Source: an uncultured Anaeromusa sp.
GTDB taxonomy: Bacteria > Bacillota > Negativicutes > Anaeromusales > Anaeromusaceae
Assembly (NCBI RefSeq): GCF_963676855.1
Contig: NZ_OY781460.1
Coordinates: 1,651,520-1,715,519, forward strand
DNA length: 64,000 bases
Reading direction: 5' to 3'
The translations under genes and the position numbers were made by a program. The notes under the pieces were generated by a model. It worked only from the letters and a program-made list of their open reading frames with translations, had not been told where the DNA came from and did not search any database. Shown here piece after piece: positions 54,283-62,968 of the stretch (position 1 is its first letter; each line of letters starts with the position of its first letter).

Positions 54283-55953
54283 ATGAAACGATCCAAACGG
54301 TTTGAAGCGTTGGAAGCCCGCCCTGTGAACCAGGACGGCTTCGTGGTTGAATGGCCCGAAGTGGGCCTGATTGCCATGGGCAGTCCCAACGATCCGATTC
54401 CTAGCATTAAAATCCAAAATGGCCGCGTTGTTGAAATGGATGGCACGCCTCGGGATAAATTCGATTTCATCGACCAGTTTATTGCGGACTATGCCATTGA
54501 CGTGACGGTAGCGGAAAGATCCATGGCGATGGGCAACGAAGAAATTGCTAAATTGCTTGTGGATGTAAATGTGTCCCGTGACGAGATCGTCAAGGTCTTC
54601 CGTGGCCTGACCGCCGCCAAGATCGTGGCGGTACTTAACACCATGAACGTGGTGGAAATGATGATGGCTTTGCAGAAGATGCGCGCTCGTAAGCGCCCGT
54701 CTAACCAGTGCCACATTACCAACGTAGCCGACAACCCGGTACTGATTGCTGCTGATGCGGCGGAAGCTTCCATGCGCGGCTTCGACGAAATGGAAACCAC
54801 CGTTGCGGTTGTGCGTTATGCTCCATTCAATGCGCTGTCCATGCTGATCGGCGGTCAGACCGGACGTCGCGGCACCTTGATCCAATGCGCGTTGGAAGAA
54901 GCGACCGAACTGCAGTTAGGCATGCGCGGTATTACGGCTTATGCGGAAACCATTTCCGTATATGGTACGGAAAACGTGTTTGTTGACGGCGATGACACTC
55001 CTTGGTCCAAAGCATTTTTGGCTTCGGCTTATGCTTCGCGCGGTTTGAAAATGCGCTTCACTTCCGGTACCGGCGCCGAAGTGCAGATGGGTTATGCTGA
55101 AGGAAAATCCATGCTGTATTTGGAAGTGCGTTGCATCATGATTACCCGCGGCGCCGGCGTACAGGGCCTGCAGAATGGCTCCGTAAGCTGCATCGGCGTA
55201 CCTGCAGCGGTTCCGTCCGGCATCCGTGCTGTTTTGGCGGAAAATTTGACTACTACCATGTTGGACCTGGAAGTTGCCTCTAGTAATGATCAGACCTTCA
55301 CCCATTCCGACATCCGCCGGACAGCTCGTACGCTTATGCAGATGCTGCCTGGTACAGACTTCATTTGCTCCGGTTACAGCGGCGTGCCTAACTATGATAA
55401 CATGTTCGCCGGCTCCAACTGGGATGTAGATGACTATGATGACTGGAATATCATCCAGCGCGATCTCCAAATCGACGGCGGCCTGCGTCCGGCAGCGGAA
55501 GAAGACGTCATTGCCGTGCGTAACAAAGCAGCTCGGGCTCTCCAGGCTGTGTATCGCGAACTGGGCTTCCCGACCATTACCGACGAGGAAGTGGAAGCGG
55601 CTACCTACGCTCATGGAAGCAAGGATATGCCGGCCCGTAATATCGTAGAGGATCTCAAATCCGCTCAGGAAATGATGAGCCGAGGCATTACTGGTATTGA
55701 CGTAGTCAAGGCCTTGTCGAAAGCTGGTTTCCAGGATCTGGCGGAGAACGTTCTCAATCTGCTCAAACAGCGCGTATCTGGAGACTATCTCCATACGTCG
55801 GCTATTTTGGACAGCAACTTCCATGTAGTTAGCGCCGTCAACGACGCAAACGATTATCGCGGTCCCGGAACAGGCTATCGCATGAGCGATGAGCGCTGGA
55901 ACGAAATCAAGACCATTCGTCAGGCTTTGAATCCGTCTGACTTTGACGTTTAA
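54283..55953 (+). CDS. pduC: B12-dependent diol/glycerol dehydratase, large subunit
   Basis: Catalytic subunit converting 1,2-propanediol to propionaldehyde (or glycerol to 3-hydroxypropionaldehyde) by adenosylcobalamin radical chemistry. The 556-residue TIM barrel is very close to characterised diol dehydratases: [36 protein letters not shown] split as [13 protein letters not shown] and [23 protein letters not shown], and [20 protein letters not shown]. Sequence alone does not separate glycerol from propanediol preference. SD GGGAGGG precedes the ATG. Confidence 0.96.
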   Translation: MKRSKRFEALEARPVNQDGFVVEWPEVGLIAMGSPNDPIPSIKIQNGRVVEMDGTPRDKFDFIDQFIADYAIDVTVAERSMAMGNEEIAKLLVDVNVSRDEIVKVFRGLTAAKIVAVLNTMNVVEMMMALQKMRARKRPSNQCHITNVADNPVLIAADAAEASMRGFDEMETTVAVVRYAPFNALSMLIGGQTGRRGTLIQCALEEATELQLGMRGITAYAETISVYGTENVFVDGDDTPWSKAFLASAYASRGLKMRFTSGTGAEVQMGYAEGKSMLYLEVRCIMITRGAGVQGLQNGSVSCIGVPAAVPSGIRAVLAENLTTTMLDLEVASSNDQTFTHSDIRRTARTLMQMLPGTDFICSGYSGVPNYDNMFAGSNWDVDDYDDWNIIQRDLQIDGGLRPAAEEDVIAVRNKAARALQAVYRELGFPTITDEEVEAATYAHGSKDMPARNIVEDLKSAQEMMSRGITGIDVVKALSKAGFQDLAENVLNLLKQRVSGDYLHTSAILDSNFHVVSAVNDANDYRGPGTGYRMSDERWNEIKTIRQALNPSDFDV

Positions 55954-55972
55954 GCGGGGAGGTGCGCCGAAT

Positions 55973-56623
55973 ATGCAAATCAGCGAACAAATGATTCGTG
56001 AGATTGTCGCACAGGTAATGCAAGGCATGGAACAGCCGACTGCTGCCAGTGCGCCTGTAAAAAAAGCGGTTGTCGGTCGTCCGATGACCTTAGTGGAAAA
56101 AGGCGAAGCAAAAGCGGGAACTTGGGCGGATGAGGTTATCATCGCTCTGGCCCCTGCTTTCGGCAAATACCAGAATAAAACCATCGTAGATGTGCCTCAT
56201 AGCGATGTGCTGCGGGAACTCATTTCCGGTATTGAAGAAGAAGGACTCAAAGCTCGTGTCATTCGTGTAACCCGTTCTTCCGACTTGGCATTTGTAGCGC
56301 ATGATGCTACAAAACTGAGCGGTTCCGGCATTTCCATCGGAATTCAGTCTCGCGGTACGACGGTTATCCATCAAAAAGATCTGCCGCCGCTGAGCAATCT
56401 GGAGCTTTTCCCGCAGTCGCCGTTGTTGGATTTGGAAGCTTATCGCGCCATTGGCCGTAATGCTGCCAAATACGCTAAAGGCGAGTCGCCAACTCCGGTA
56501 CCGACGCGGAATGATCAGATGGCTCGGCCGAAATTCCAAGCTAAAGCGGCTATTCTCCACATTAAAGAGACGGAGCATGTCGTTCCTGGCTCCAAAGCGG
56601 TAGAAATTGAAGTGCAGTTCTAA
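55973..56623 (+). CDS. pduD: B12-dependent diol/glycerol dehydratase, medium subunit
   Basis: The 216-residue medium subunit, which helps hold the cobalamin. Its first 18 residues ([18 protein letters not shown]) form an amphipathic helix of the type that directs cargo into the shell, then a linker, then the conserved [31 protein letters not shown] and GIGIGIQSRG-like [11 protein letters not shown] segments. ATG 55973 follows GGGGAGGTG; an in-frame ATG upstream overlaps pduC. Confidence 0.94.
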   Translation: MQISEQMIREIVAQVMQGMEQPTAASAPVKKAVVGRPMTLVEKGEAKAGTWADEVIIALAPAFGKYQNKTIVDVPHSDVLRELISGIEEEGLKARVIRVTRSSDLAFVAHDATKLSGSGISIGIQSRGTTVIHQKDLPPLSNLELFPQSPLLDLEAYRAIGRNAAKYAKGESPTPVPTRNDQMARPKFQAKAAILHIKETEHVVPGSKAVEIEVQF

Positions 56624-56644
56624 ACGACGGAGGTGAATCAAAAG

Positions 56645-57160
56645 ATGTCTCAAAATAAAATGATTGAAGATATTGTGCGTGAAGTCATGCGCTCTATGCA
56701 GCAAGCGCCTCAAGGCGGTGCGCCGGCGGCTGCAGTTCCCTCGAAAGGGCTGTGTCCGGCACAGGACTATCCTTTGGCGGAAAAACATCCGGACCTTGTC
56801 AAAACTCCTGGTGGGAAGTCACTGAATGACATCACCTTAGAAAAAGTTCTCAATGGCCAAGTCACGGCTGACGATGTGCGTATCAGCCCGGAAACCCTGC
56901 GCTTGCAGGCGGAAATTGCCGACGGCGTAGGCCGGACTCAATTTGCTGCTAACTTGCGTCGCGCTGCAGAGCTGACGGCGATTCCAGATGACCGCATTTT
57001 AGAGATCTACAATGCGCTGCGCCCGAATCGTTCGACCAAAGCGGAACTTTTGGCGATTGCCGATGAAATGGAACATAAATACAGCGCCAAAATCAATGCC
57101 GACTTTGTTCGGGAAGCTGCTGACGTATACGAACGCCGCAACCGTCTCCGCGTAAGCTAG
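56645..57160 (+). CDS. pduE: B12-dependent diol/glycerol dehydratase, small subunit
   Basis: The 171-residue small subunit of the dehydratase hexamer. SQNKMIEDIVREVMRSM at its start is another cargo-type helix, and DYPLAEKHPDLVKTPGGKSL, ITLEKVLNGQVTADDVRISPE split as ITLEKVLNGQ and DDVRISPETL, and NALRPNRSTKAELL are family segments. ATG 56645 lies 7 nt after GGAGGTGA. It completes the PduCDE enzyme. Confidence 0.94.
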   Translation: MSQNKMIEDIVREVMRSMQQAPQGGAPAAAVPSKGLCPAQDYPLAEKHPDLVKTPGGKSLNDITLEKVLNGQVTADDVRISPETLRLQAEIADGVGRTQFAANLRRAAELTAIPDDRILEIYNALRPNRSTKAELLAIADEMEHKYSAKINADFVREAADVYERRNRLRVS

Positions 57161-57169
57161 GACACGGTT

Positions 57170-59005
57170 ATGGCGATCATTGCAGGGGTGGATATCGGCA
57201 ATTCCACCACAGAAGTTTGCCTGGCCAGAATTGATGCAGGTCAGCCCTTGCAATTTTTGGCCAGCAGCATTGTGAAAACAACGGGGATTAAGGGAACGCT
57301 GGCCAACGTGCCGGGCATCGTGCAGGCGTTGCAGGACGCTTTAAAGAAGACCGGATTGACCATGCGAGATCTGTCTCAGGTTCGTTTGAACGAAGCTACG
57401 CCGGTTATTGGCGATTTGGCGATGGAGACCATTACGGAAACCATTATTACCGAGTCGACCATGATCGGCCATAATCCTTCCACACCAGGTGGAATTGGTC
57501 TTGGCGTGGGCGTGACAATTCTTATGGAAGAACTGCCGCGCACGAATGCCGGGGAAAGCGTTTTGTGCGTGATTCCCCGGGGTGTTGATTTTGAAGATGC
57601 CGCCCAAGCTCTCAATGCGGCTTTGGCCCGAGGAGTTGATGTGCAAGGCGCCATCGTCTGCCAAGACGATGCGGTGCTTATTGCCAACCGGGTAAACAAA
57701 GCGATGCCCATTTTGGATGAGGTGGCGTTTATCGACAAAGTTCCTTTGCACATGTTGGCGGCTGTTGAGGTAGCCGAAGCGGGACGAACTATTACGACCC
57801 TATCCAATCCCTATGGAATTGCGACGGTCTTTGGTTTGAACGCCGACGAAACCAAGATGGTGGTGCCTATTGCCAGAGCCTTGATCGGCAATCGTTCCGC
57901 AGTTGTGGTGCGTACGCCCCAAGGAGATGTTAAGGCACGAGCCATTCCGGCTGGTTTTATTACCGTGCTGGGGCAAAAAGGACGGACCGAAGTGGATGTA
58001 GAGGCTGGCGCCTCGAAAATAATGGAAGCCGTGGAACGTGTGCAGCCGGTGCAGGATGTGCAAGGAGAAGCGGGTACTAATGTCAATGGCATGCTGGAAC
58101 GTGTCCGGCAGGTCATGGGTGATCTGACGGCGCAGCCTTTAGGGGAAATGAAAATCCAGGATATTTTGGCGGTGGATACCTTTGTGCCACAGAAGGTGCA
58201 AGGCGGTCTGGCCGGTGAATTCGCCCTGGAGAACGCCGTGGCTCTAGCGGCCATGGTGAAAACCAGCCGCTTGCCGATGCAGCAAATTGCTGATCGGCTG
58301 ACGTCTGAACTGGGGATTGGCGTGGTCATCGCGGGTGTAGAAGCCAATATGGCCATTTTGGGGGCTATGACAACTCCCGGAACCGATAAGCCTTTGGCGA
58401 TTTTGGATATGGGCGGCGGTTCGACCGATGCGGCCATTATCACTCGCGATGAAAATGTGCATGCCATTCATCTTGGCGGTGCTGGCGACATGGTGAGTAT
58501 GTTGATCAATTCCGAGTTGGGGCTTACTGATCTATCCCTGGCGGAAGAAATCAAGAAGTATCCTTTGGCCAAGGTGGAAAGTCTGTACCATATTCGCCTG
58601 GAAGACGGCACAGTACGCTTCTTCTCGGAGCATCTGCCGCCGCATGTATTTGCCAGAAACGTGATTTTGAAAGAAGACGATATGGTGCCCATTCCGACGG
58701 ATCATGCGCTGGATCGCATTCGCCATGTCCGGCGGGAAGCCAAGAAAAGAGTATTTGTGACCAACGCACTGCGGTCGTTGGCGCGAGTGGCTCCTACGGG
58801 AAATATTCGGCATATTGAGTTTGTGGTTTTGGTAGGCGGTTCGGCGCTGGACTTTGAAGTGGCGGATATGGTAAGCGATGCCTTGGCTGAGTACGGCATT
58901 GTTTGCGGCCGCGGCAATATTCGGGGCTGTGAAGGACCGCGCAACGCTGTGGCCACCGGGTTGGTGCTGTCATACATGCATGAAGGCCAGGGCAGAGAGG
59001 CGTGA
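57170..59005 (+). CDS. pduG: Diol dehydratase reactivase, large subunit
   Basis: A 611-residue ATPase that swaps damaged cobalamin out of the inactivated dehydratase. Hsp70-like ATPase motifs are IIAGVDIGNSTTEVCLA at the start and LAILDMGGGSTDAAIITRDE; GGSALDFEVADMVSDAL and CEGPRNAVATGLVLS lie near the end. It is close in size to DdrA/PduG (about 610). Start 9 nt after pduE, and its end overlaps the small subunit region. Confidence 0.94.
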   Translation: MAIIAGVDIGNSTTEVCLARIDAGQPLQFLASSIVKTTGIKGTLANVPGIVQALQDALKKTGLTMRDLSQVRLNEATPVIGDLAMETITETIITESTMIGHNPSTPGGIGLGVGVTILMEELPRTNAGESVLCVIPRGVDFEDAAQALNAALARGVDVQGAIVCQDDAVLIANRVNKAMPILDEVAFIDKVPLHMLAAVEVAEAGRTITTLSNPYGIATVFGLNADETKMVVPIARALIGNRSAVVVRTPQGDVKARAIPAGFITVLGQKGRTEVDVEAGASKIMEAVERVQPVQDVQGEAGTNVNGMLERVRQVMGDLTAQPLGEMKIQDILAVDTFVPQKVQGGLAGEFALENAVALAAMVKTSRLPMQQIADRLTSELGIGVVIAGVEANMAILGAMTTPGTDKPLAILDMGGGSTDAAIITRDENVHAIHLGGAGDMVSMLINSELGLTDLSLAEEIKKYPLAKVESLYHIRLEDGTVRFFSEHLPPHVFARNVILKEDDMVPIPTDHALDRIRHVRREAKKRVFVTNALRSLARVAPTGNIRHIEFVVLVGGSALDFEVADMVSDALAEYGIVCGRGNIRGCEGPRNAVATGLVLSYMHEGQGREA

Positions 59006-59010
59006 AGACG

Positions 59011-59502
59011 ATGTTGGGAGAGCAGAAAGTCCGGCCCAGTGTATTTCTCGCTGTGGCGGCTCACGACAAGTTGGAGGCCAAACTGCGCGAGATCAAGGCT
59101 GGCATGGAAGAAGAAGGCATACCCTGGAGACTTACAGAGCAAGAAACAGGAGACGCTGCCCGCTTAGCGCATGAAGCAGCCTTCGCATCGCCCCTGGGGG
59201 TGGGCGTAGGCGTTAGTGGCGAGGGGCTGTGCATCCATTACCGCAAATTGGCACTGGAAGAGCCGCTTTTTATACATCCTGGGACTGGAGATCCGAGCGT
59301 GTGGCGGTTGTTTGGGTATAATGCCGCCAGGCTTGTCAAAGGCATTCCTTTTAAGGAAAAGGCTGAGGAAGTCGGCGTACCTGCCGACGAGGCGGAAGTG
59401 GTAGCGGAAGAAGACTTGACCTCGTTGGTAGCGGAGATTGTCCGCAGGATGTTGCAAGAAACGGCAGGAGCCCCGGGAGGGCTAAGAGGCCATGGGAGGT
59501 GA
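59011..59502 (+). CDS. pduH: Diol dehydratase reactivase, small subunit
   Basis: The 163-residue small subunit resembles the beta subunit of the dehydratase without its cobalamin site: [48 protein letters not shown]. The start is ambiguous: the ATG at 59011 is 10 nt after GAGAGG, whereas a GTG at 59002 overlaps the pduG stop. Either gives a normal-length protein. Confidence 0.9.
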   Translation: MLGEQKVRPSVFLAVAAHDKLEAKLREIKAGMEEEGIPWRLTEQETGDAARLAHEAAFASPLGVGVGVSGEGLCIHYRKLALEEPLFIHPGTGDPSVWRLFGYNAARLVKGIPFKEKAEEVGVPADEAEVVAEEDLTSLVAEIVRRMLQETAGAPGGLRGHGR

Positions 59503-59506
59503 ATGC

Positions 59507-60115
59507 ATGGTCAGACAAGCATTAGGTATGATTGAAGCCGTGGGCTTGCCTGTCGCCATTACGGCGGCGGACGCAGCCGTGAAATCGGCTAATGTAAAAT
59601 TGGTAGGTTATGAACTGGCGAAAGGCAGCGGCATGATCCTGATCAAAGTGGTCGGCGACGTAGGCGCCGTTAAGGCGGCTGTAGAAGCCGGCAGTGTCGC
59701 TGCGGCAAGAGTGGGGCGTATTGTAGCCACTCATGTCATCCCCCGGCCGCATCAGGAGTTGGATTGTATACTTCTTACCAAAGAAACGGTAGGAACGAAA
59801 CCAGAAACTGCGGTGGAAGCGCCAACGGAAGAGCAAGCAGAACCGGAAGCAGAAGAAGAGGAACCGCCCATAGCGGCAGAGCCTGCTCAAAATTTGCAGG
59901 AAGAACCGCCGATGGAAGCTGAACTGCAAACGGTGGTTGACGAAGAACCTGTAGTTAGGGAAGAAGCGCAGGAACCGATTGTAGAAGAAGCCGCAGTTGA
60001 TGCGGCGGACAGCTGTAATTTGTGCCACGATCTAAACTGCCCGCGGCGCAAGGGCGATCCTCGTAATACTTGCCTGCATTATGGAAAAAACGACAAGGAG
60101 GATGAATCAGTATGA
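59507..60115 (+). CDS. pduK: BMC shell protein with extended C-terminus, PduK type
   Basis: A 202-residue protein: a BMC domain ([52 protein letters not shown]) followed by about 75 acidic residues (runs of glutamate, alanine, proline) and a C-terminal cysteine module [16 protein letters not shown] then CLHYG. Salmonella PduK has the same tail module. The tail could bind iron-sulfur or zinc. ATG 59507 follows GGGAGGTGA. It overlaps pduJ by ATGA. Confidence 0.92.
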   Translation: MVRQALGMIEAVGLPVAITAADAAVKSANVKLVGYELAKGSGMILIKVVGDVGAVKAAVEAGSVAAARVGRIVATHVIPRPHQELDCILLTKETVGTKPETAVEAPTEEQAEPEAEEEEPPIAAEPAQNLQEEPPMEAELQTVVDEEPVVREEAQEPIVEEAAVDAADSCNLCHDLNCPRRKGDPRNTCLHYGKNDKEDESV

Positions 60116-60390
60116 GTGGAGAGGCATTGGGAATGGTTGAAACCAAAGGCTTGGTAGGTGCGATTGAAGCAGCTGACGCTATGGTGAAAGCAGCTAACGT
60201 AAGTCTTGTGGGGTATGAAAAAATCGGTTCCGGCCTGGTAACCGTTATGGTACGCGGTGACGTAGGAGCTGTTAAAGCGGCTACTGATACCGGTGCAGCA
60301 GCAGCGCAACGGGTTGGCGAGTTGATTTCGGTGCACGTCATTCCGCGTCCGCATACGGACATTGAAAAAATTCTTCCTAAATCTTTATAA
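60112..60390 (+). CDS. pduJ: BMC-H shell protein, PduJ type
   Basis: A 92-residue hexameric tile nearly identical to the pduA product for the first 60 residues ([39 protein letters not shown]), with differences at the last helix ([10 protein letters not shown]). Duplicate PduA and PduJ tiles are normal in pdu operons. SD AAGGAGG precedes the ATG. Confidence 0.93.
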   Translation: MSGEALGMVETKGLVGAIEAADAMVKAANVSLVGYEKIGSGLVTVMVRGDVGAVKAATDTGAAAAQRVGELISVHVIPRPHTDIEKILPKSL

Positions 60391-60414
60391 TTTCTAGGGT
60401 AACGAGGTGAGAGG

Positions 60415-61074
60415 ATGGACAGCGCAACGATCGAAGCCATTGTGACTCAGGTTTTGCAGTCTTTGGCGGCAGAGCCGGAAGCAACGGCGGTGACGGAAGG
60501 GATTCCTGTCGGGATATCAAACCGGCACATCCACCTCTCTGCTGAGCATATGGAGATTTTATTCGGTTGCGGCAGCCAGTTGACCCGCCAGAAGGATTTA
60601 AAACAGGTGGGAGAATTTGCAGCAGCGGAAACGGTGACGTTGGTTGGGCCTAAGGGCGTGATTCGCAATGTGCGCGTCCTAGGGCCCATCCGAGGTACGA
60701 CGCAAGTGGAAATTTCCCGTACCGACGGCTTTGCTTTAGGAGTCAAAGCACCGGTGCGGGATTCCGGCGATATCGAAAAAAGCGCCGGAATTATCCTGGC
60801 AGGCCCTTGCGGCGCAGTAACCCTTGCGAAAGGTGTTATTTGTGCAGCCCGACATATCCATATGCACAATGATGATGCCCGCCGCTTCGGCGTGAAAGAC
60901 GGCGAGCGGGTCATAGTGGAGGTTGACGGTCCGCGGGGCGCGGACTTGAAACAGGTTTTGGTCCGGGTGAAAGAAGAGTTTCGCTTGGAAATGCACATTG
61001 ATACGGATGAAGCTAATGCCCTGGGCATTGGTCCGGGGGCTACGGTAACACTGCGCCGAGAACAGGAGGCGTAA
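60415..61074 (+). CDS. pduL: Phosphate propanoyltransferase
   Basis: Converts propionyl-CoA and phosphate to propionyl phosphate inside the shell, recycling CoA. The 219-residue PduL-fold protein has two zinc-binding histidine motifs (SNRHIHLSAEH near residue 38, CAARHIHMHNDDA near 143). The first 17 residues, DSATIEAIVTQVLQSLA, are a cargo-type amphipathic helix. SD GAGGTGAGAGG precedes the ATG. Confidence 0.93.
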   Translation: MDSATIEAIVTQVLQSLAAEPEATAVTEGIPVGISNRHIHLSAEHMEILFGCGSQLTRQKDLKQVGEFAAAETVTLVGPKGVIRNVRVLGPIRGTTQVEISRTDGFALGVKAPVRDSGDIEKSAGIILAGPCGAVTLAKGVICAARHIHMHNDDARRFGVKDGERVIVEVDGPRGADLKQVLVRVKEEFRLEMHIDTDEANALGIGPGATVTLRREQEA

Positions 61075-61075
61075 A

Positions 61076-61876
61076 GTGGAACGCGAAGACATGATTCGCC
61101 TGGTGACGGAAGAAGTCATGCGGCGCTTGGGCGTGACGCAGCCTGTGCAGCCAACGGTCAAACAGGTGTTGGCTTTGTTTACAGGCGGTGCTTTAGGACT
61201 AGAAGAGGCGCTGGTACAATTGGCGCAGCTGCAAAATCAGGGCGTCCGTTTAACCGCTGTTTTGTCCAAAGCGGCGGAGTCAGTGATTGGTGTAGAACGC
61301 CTGCGTAAAGCGTTGGGGACGGAGTTGGACATTCGTTTAGCAACGGACCCCTTGCCAAAGCAAGACCTGAAAGCGGCTGATATCGTGCTTGTGCCTGTAT
61401 TGACGCAAAACACTGCAGCTAAACTGGCCCGCACCTTGGCGGATACAACGGTTACGACCCTGGTGATGCAAGCTCTCTTAATGGGAAAACCAGTCATTGC
61501 CGCGCGCAATGCCGCAGATCCTAAGGACCCGTGGCGTGTTCAAGGTGGTATGGGCGCAGCGCGGCCAACTTTGACGCGAGCCTTGCAGGAAAATCTAAAA
61601 ACATTGGAGTCCTATGGAGTGGTCTTGGTGGAAGCCGGTACGCTGGCGGCCGAGGCGGCGCAGCAACTGGATCTAACCGGTACACTGGCGCAAGTAAAAG
61701 AAACTGCACAAAAACCGTCGTTGCCCAAGAAAGGGCAAGGTCGGCGAGTTATTGACGCGGCTATGATTCAAGTGTTGGCGGCTCAGGGGGAAACGGCGCT
61801 GTCTGTTGGCCCGCAAGACCTGTTGACGCCTTTGGCGCGCGATGTGGCTCGGGAGTGCGGTGTGGAAATCAGATAA
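61076..61876 (+). CDS. Flavoprotein-like protein of the microcompartment
   Basis: A 266-residue protein not found in the Salmonella pdu operon; it occupies the pduM position. The N-terminus EREDMIRLVTEEVMRRLG matches the cargo helices of PduD, PduE and PduL, so it probably sits inside the shell. The rest has a Rossmann-like flavoprotein layout (VLALFTGGALGLEEALVQL, ADIVLVPVLTQNTAAKLA, MGKPVIAARNAADPKD). Cofactor and reaction are unknown; it may assist reduced-cobalamin or electron balance. GTG start after CAGGAGG, 2 nt beyond pduL. Confidence 0.6.
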   Translation: MEREDMIRLVTEEVMRRLGVTQPVQPTVKQVLALFTGGALGLEEALVQLAQLQNQGVRLTAVLSKAAESVIGVERLRKALGTELDIRLATDPLPKQDLKAADIVLVPVLTQNTAAKLARTLADTTVTTLVMQALLMGKPVIAARNAADPKDPWRVQGGMGAARPTLTRALQENLKTLESYGVVLVEAGTLAAEAAQQLDLTGTLAQVKETAQKPSLPKKGQGRRVIDAAMIQVLAAQGETALSVGPQDLLTPLARDVARECGVEIR

Positions 61877-61900
61877 CCCAGAGGAATGGGAGAATGTAGC

Positions 61901-62905
61901 ATGAGTGTGTATACGCGAACCGGAGATGGCGGTACAACCAGCTTATACAGCAAAGAGCGCGTTTCCAAGGATGACGTGAGAGTCGAGGCGTACGGCACAG
62001 TGGATGAAGCCAGTGCGGCCATGGGTGCAGCCCGTGCGCTAGTTGGCGTATTTCCCTGGGCGGAAGCATGCCTGCAGACGCTGCAAAGCGAGCTGATCGA
62101 TTTGAATGCCGATTTGGCGACGCACTTTGTCGAGCAAGCGGCAGGGCGCATTACCGAAGCTCATGTGGCTAGGCTGGAAGCAGTCATCGATGAAATGGAG
62201 CAACGGCGCATTCCTCAGCATTACTTTGTTACGCCCGGCGAGTCGAAAGCCAGCGCGGCGTTGGATGTGGCGCGCACCATAGTGCGCCGGGCCGAAAGGC
62301 GTACGATTACGTTAAGTCAAAAGGCGTTTGTACCCGAAGCGGATCGCCGTTATTTGAACCGGTTGTCAGATTTGCTTTTTGTGATGGCTCGCTGTGTAGA
62401 GCAAGAAGAAGTGGTGCAAAAAGCAACAACCCAAATTGTGGAGCGATTGGCGGCGGGACAACAGCGTAAGGAAGGCTCGGCTTGCAAGGAGGCGAAAACC
62501 TTGCTGGACAAAGCAAAACATATTTTGGAAGAAGCGGAATATAAGGCCATGGAAATCGGTGTGCCTATGGTTATGGCGGTGGTAGATGCCGGAGGCAATC
62601 TGGTAGCGCAGCATCGTATGGATGGGTCACTTTTAGCCAGTATCTCACTGGCGTTAGATAAGGCCTATACGGCGGCAGCGCTGAAGATGTCTACGGAGGA
62701 AGCGGCGCAATTAGTGCAGCCGGGAGGTCCCTTGTATGGCCTTAATACGGCGCAGCAAGGACGCTTTATTGTTTTTGGCGGCGGCTTACCGCTATTGGAC
62801 GGCAAAGAAGTCCTAGGCGGGATCGGCGTCAGCGGCGGCGCAGTGCATGAAGATGTGCAAGTTGCCAATGCAGCTTTAGCCGCCTGGAAAAACGTCCGGG
62901 CCTAA
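61901..62905 (+). CDS. pduO: Cob(I)alamin adenosyltransferase with HbpS-like tail
   Basis: A 334-residue two-domain enzyme. Residues about 1-180 are a PduO-type ATP:corrinoid adenosyltransferase (YTRTGDGGTTSLYSKERV, DEASAAMGAARALVG, RRAERRTITLSQ). The C-terminal about 140 residues are a DUF336/HbpS-like haem- or corrinoid-associated domain (GVPMVMAVVDAGGNLVAQHR, GRFIVFGGGLPLL, GGIGVSGGAVHED). It remakes adenosylcobalamin for PduCDE after reactivation. ATG 61901 is 8 nt after GGGAGA; an ATG 15 nt upstream is possible. Confidence 0.93.
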   Translation: MSVYTRTGDGGTTSLYSKERVSKDDVRVEAYGTVDEASAAMGAARALVGVFPWAEACLQTLQSELIDLNADLATHFVEQAAGRITEAHVARLEAVIDEMEQRRIPQHYFVTPGESKASAALDVARTIVRRAERRTITLSQKAFVPEADRRYLNRLSDLLFVMARCVEQEEVVQKATTQIVERLAAGQQRKEGSACKEAKTLLDKAKHILEEAEYKAMEIGVPMVMAVVDAGGNLVAQHRMDGSLLASISLALDKAYTAAALKMSTEEAAQLVQPGGPLYGLNTAQQGRFIVFGGGLPLLDGKEVLGGIGVSGGAVHEDVQVANAALAAWKNVRA

Positions 62906-62968
62906 GAAAGCGCAGCCTTGATCGGCGGCTTTCGACACGGCGCAGTAGCGCCGGAAGGAGGAACAAGA

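Noticed and set aside
53788..56184. Long minus-strand open frames over pduB and pduC
   Set aside because: Shadow frames of highly biased genes; no recognisable domain and no promoter or SD.
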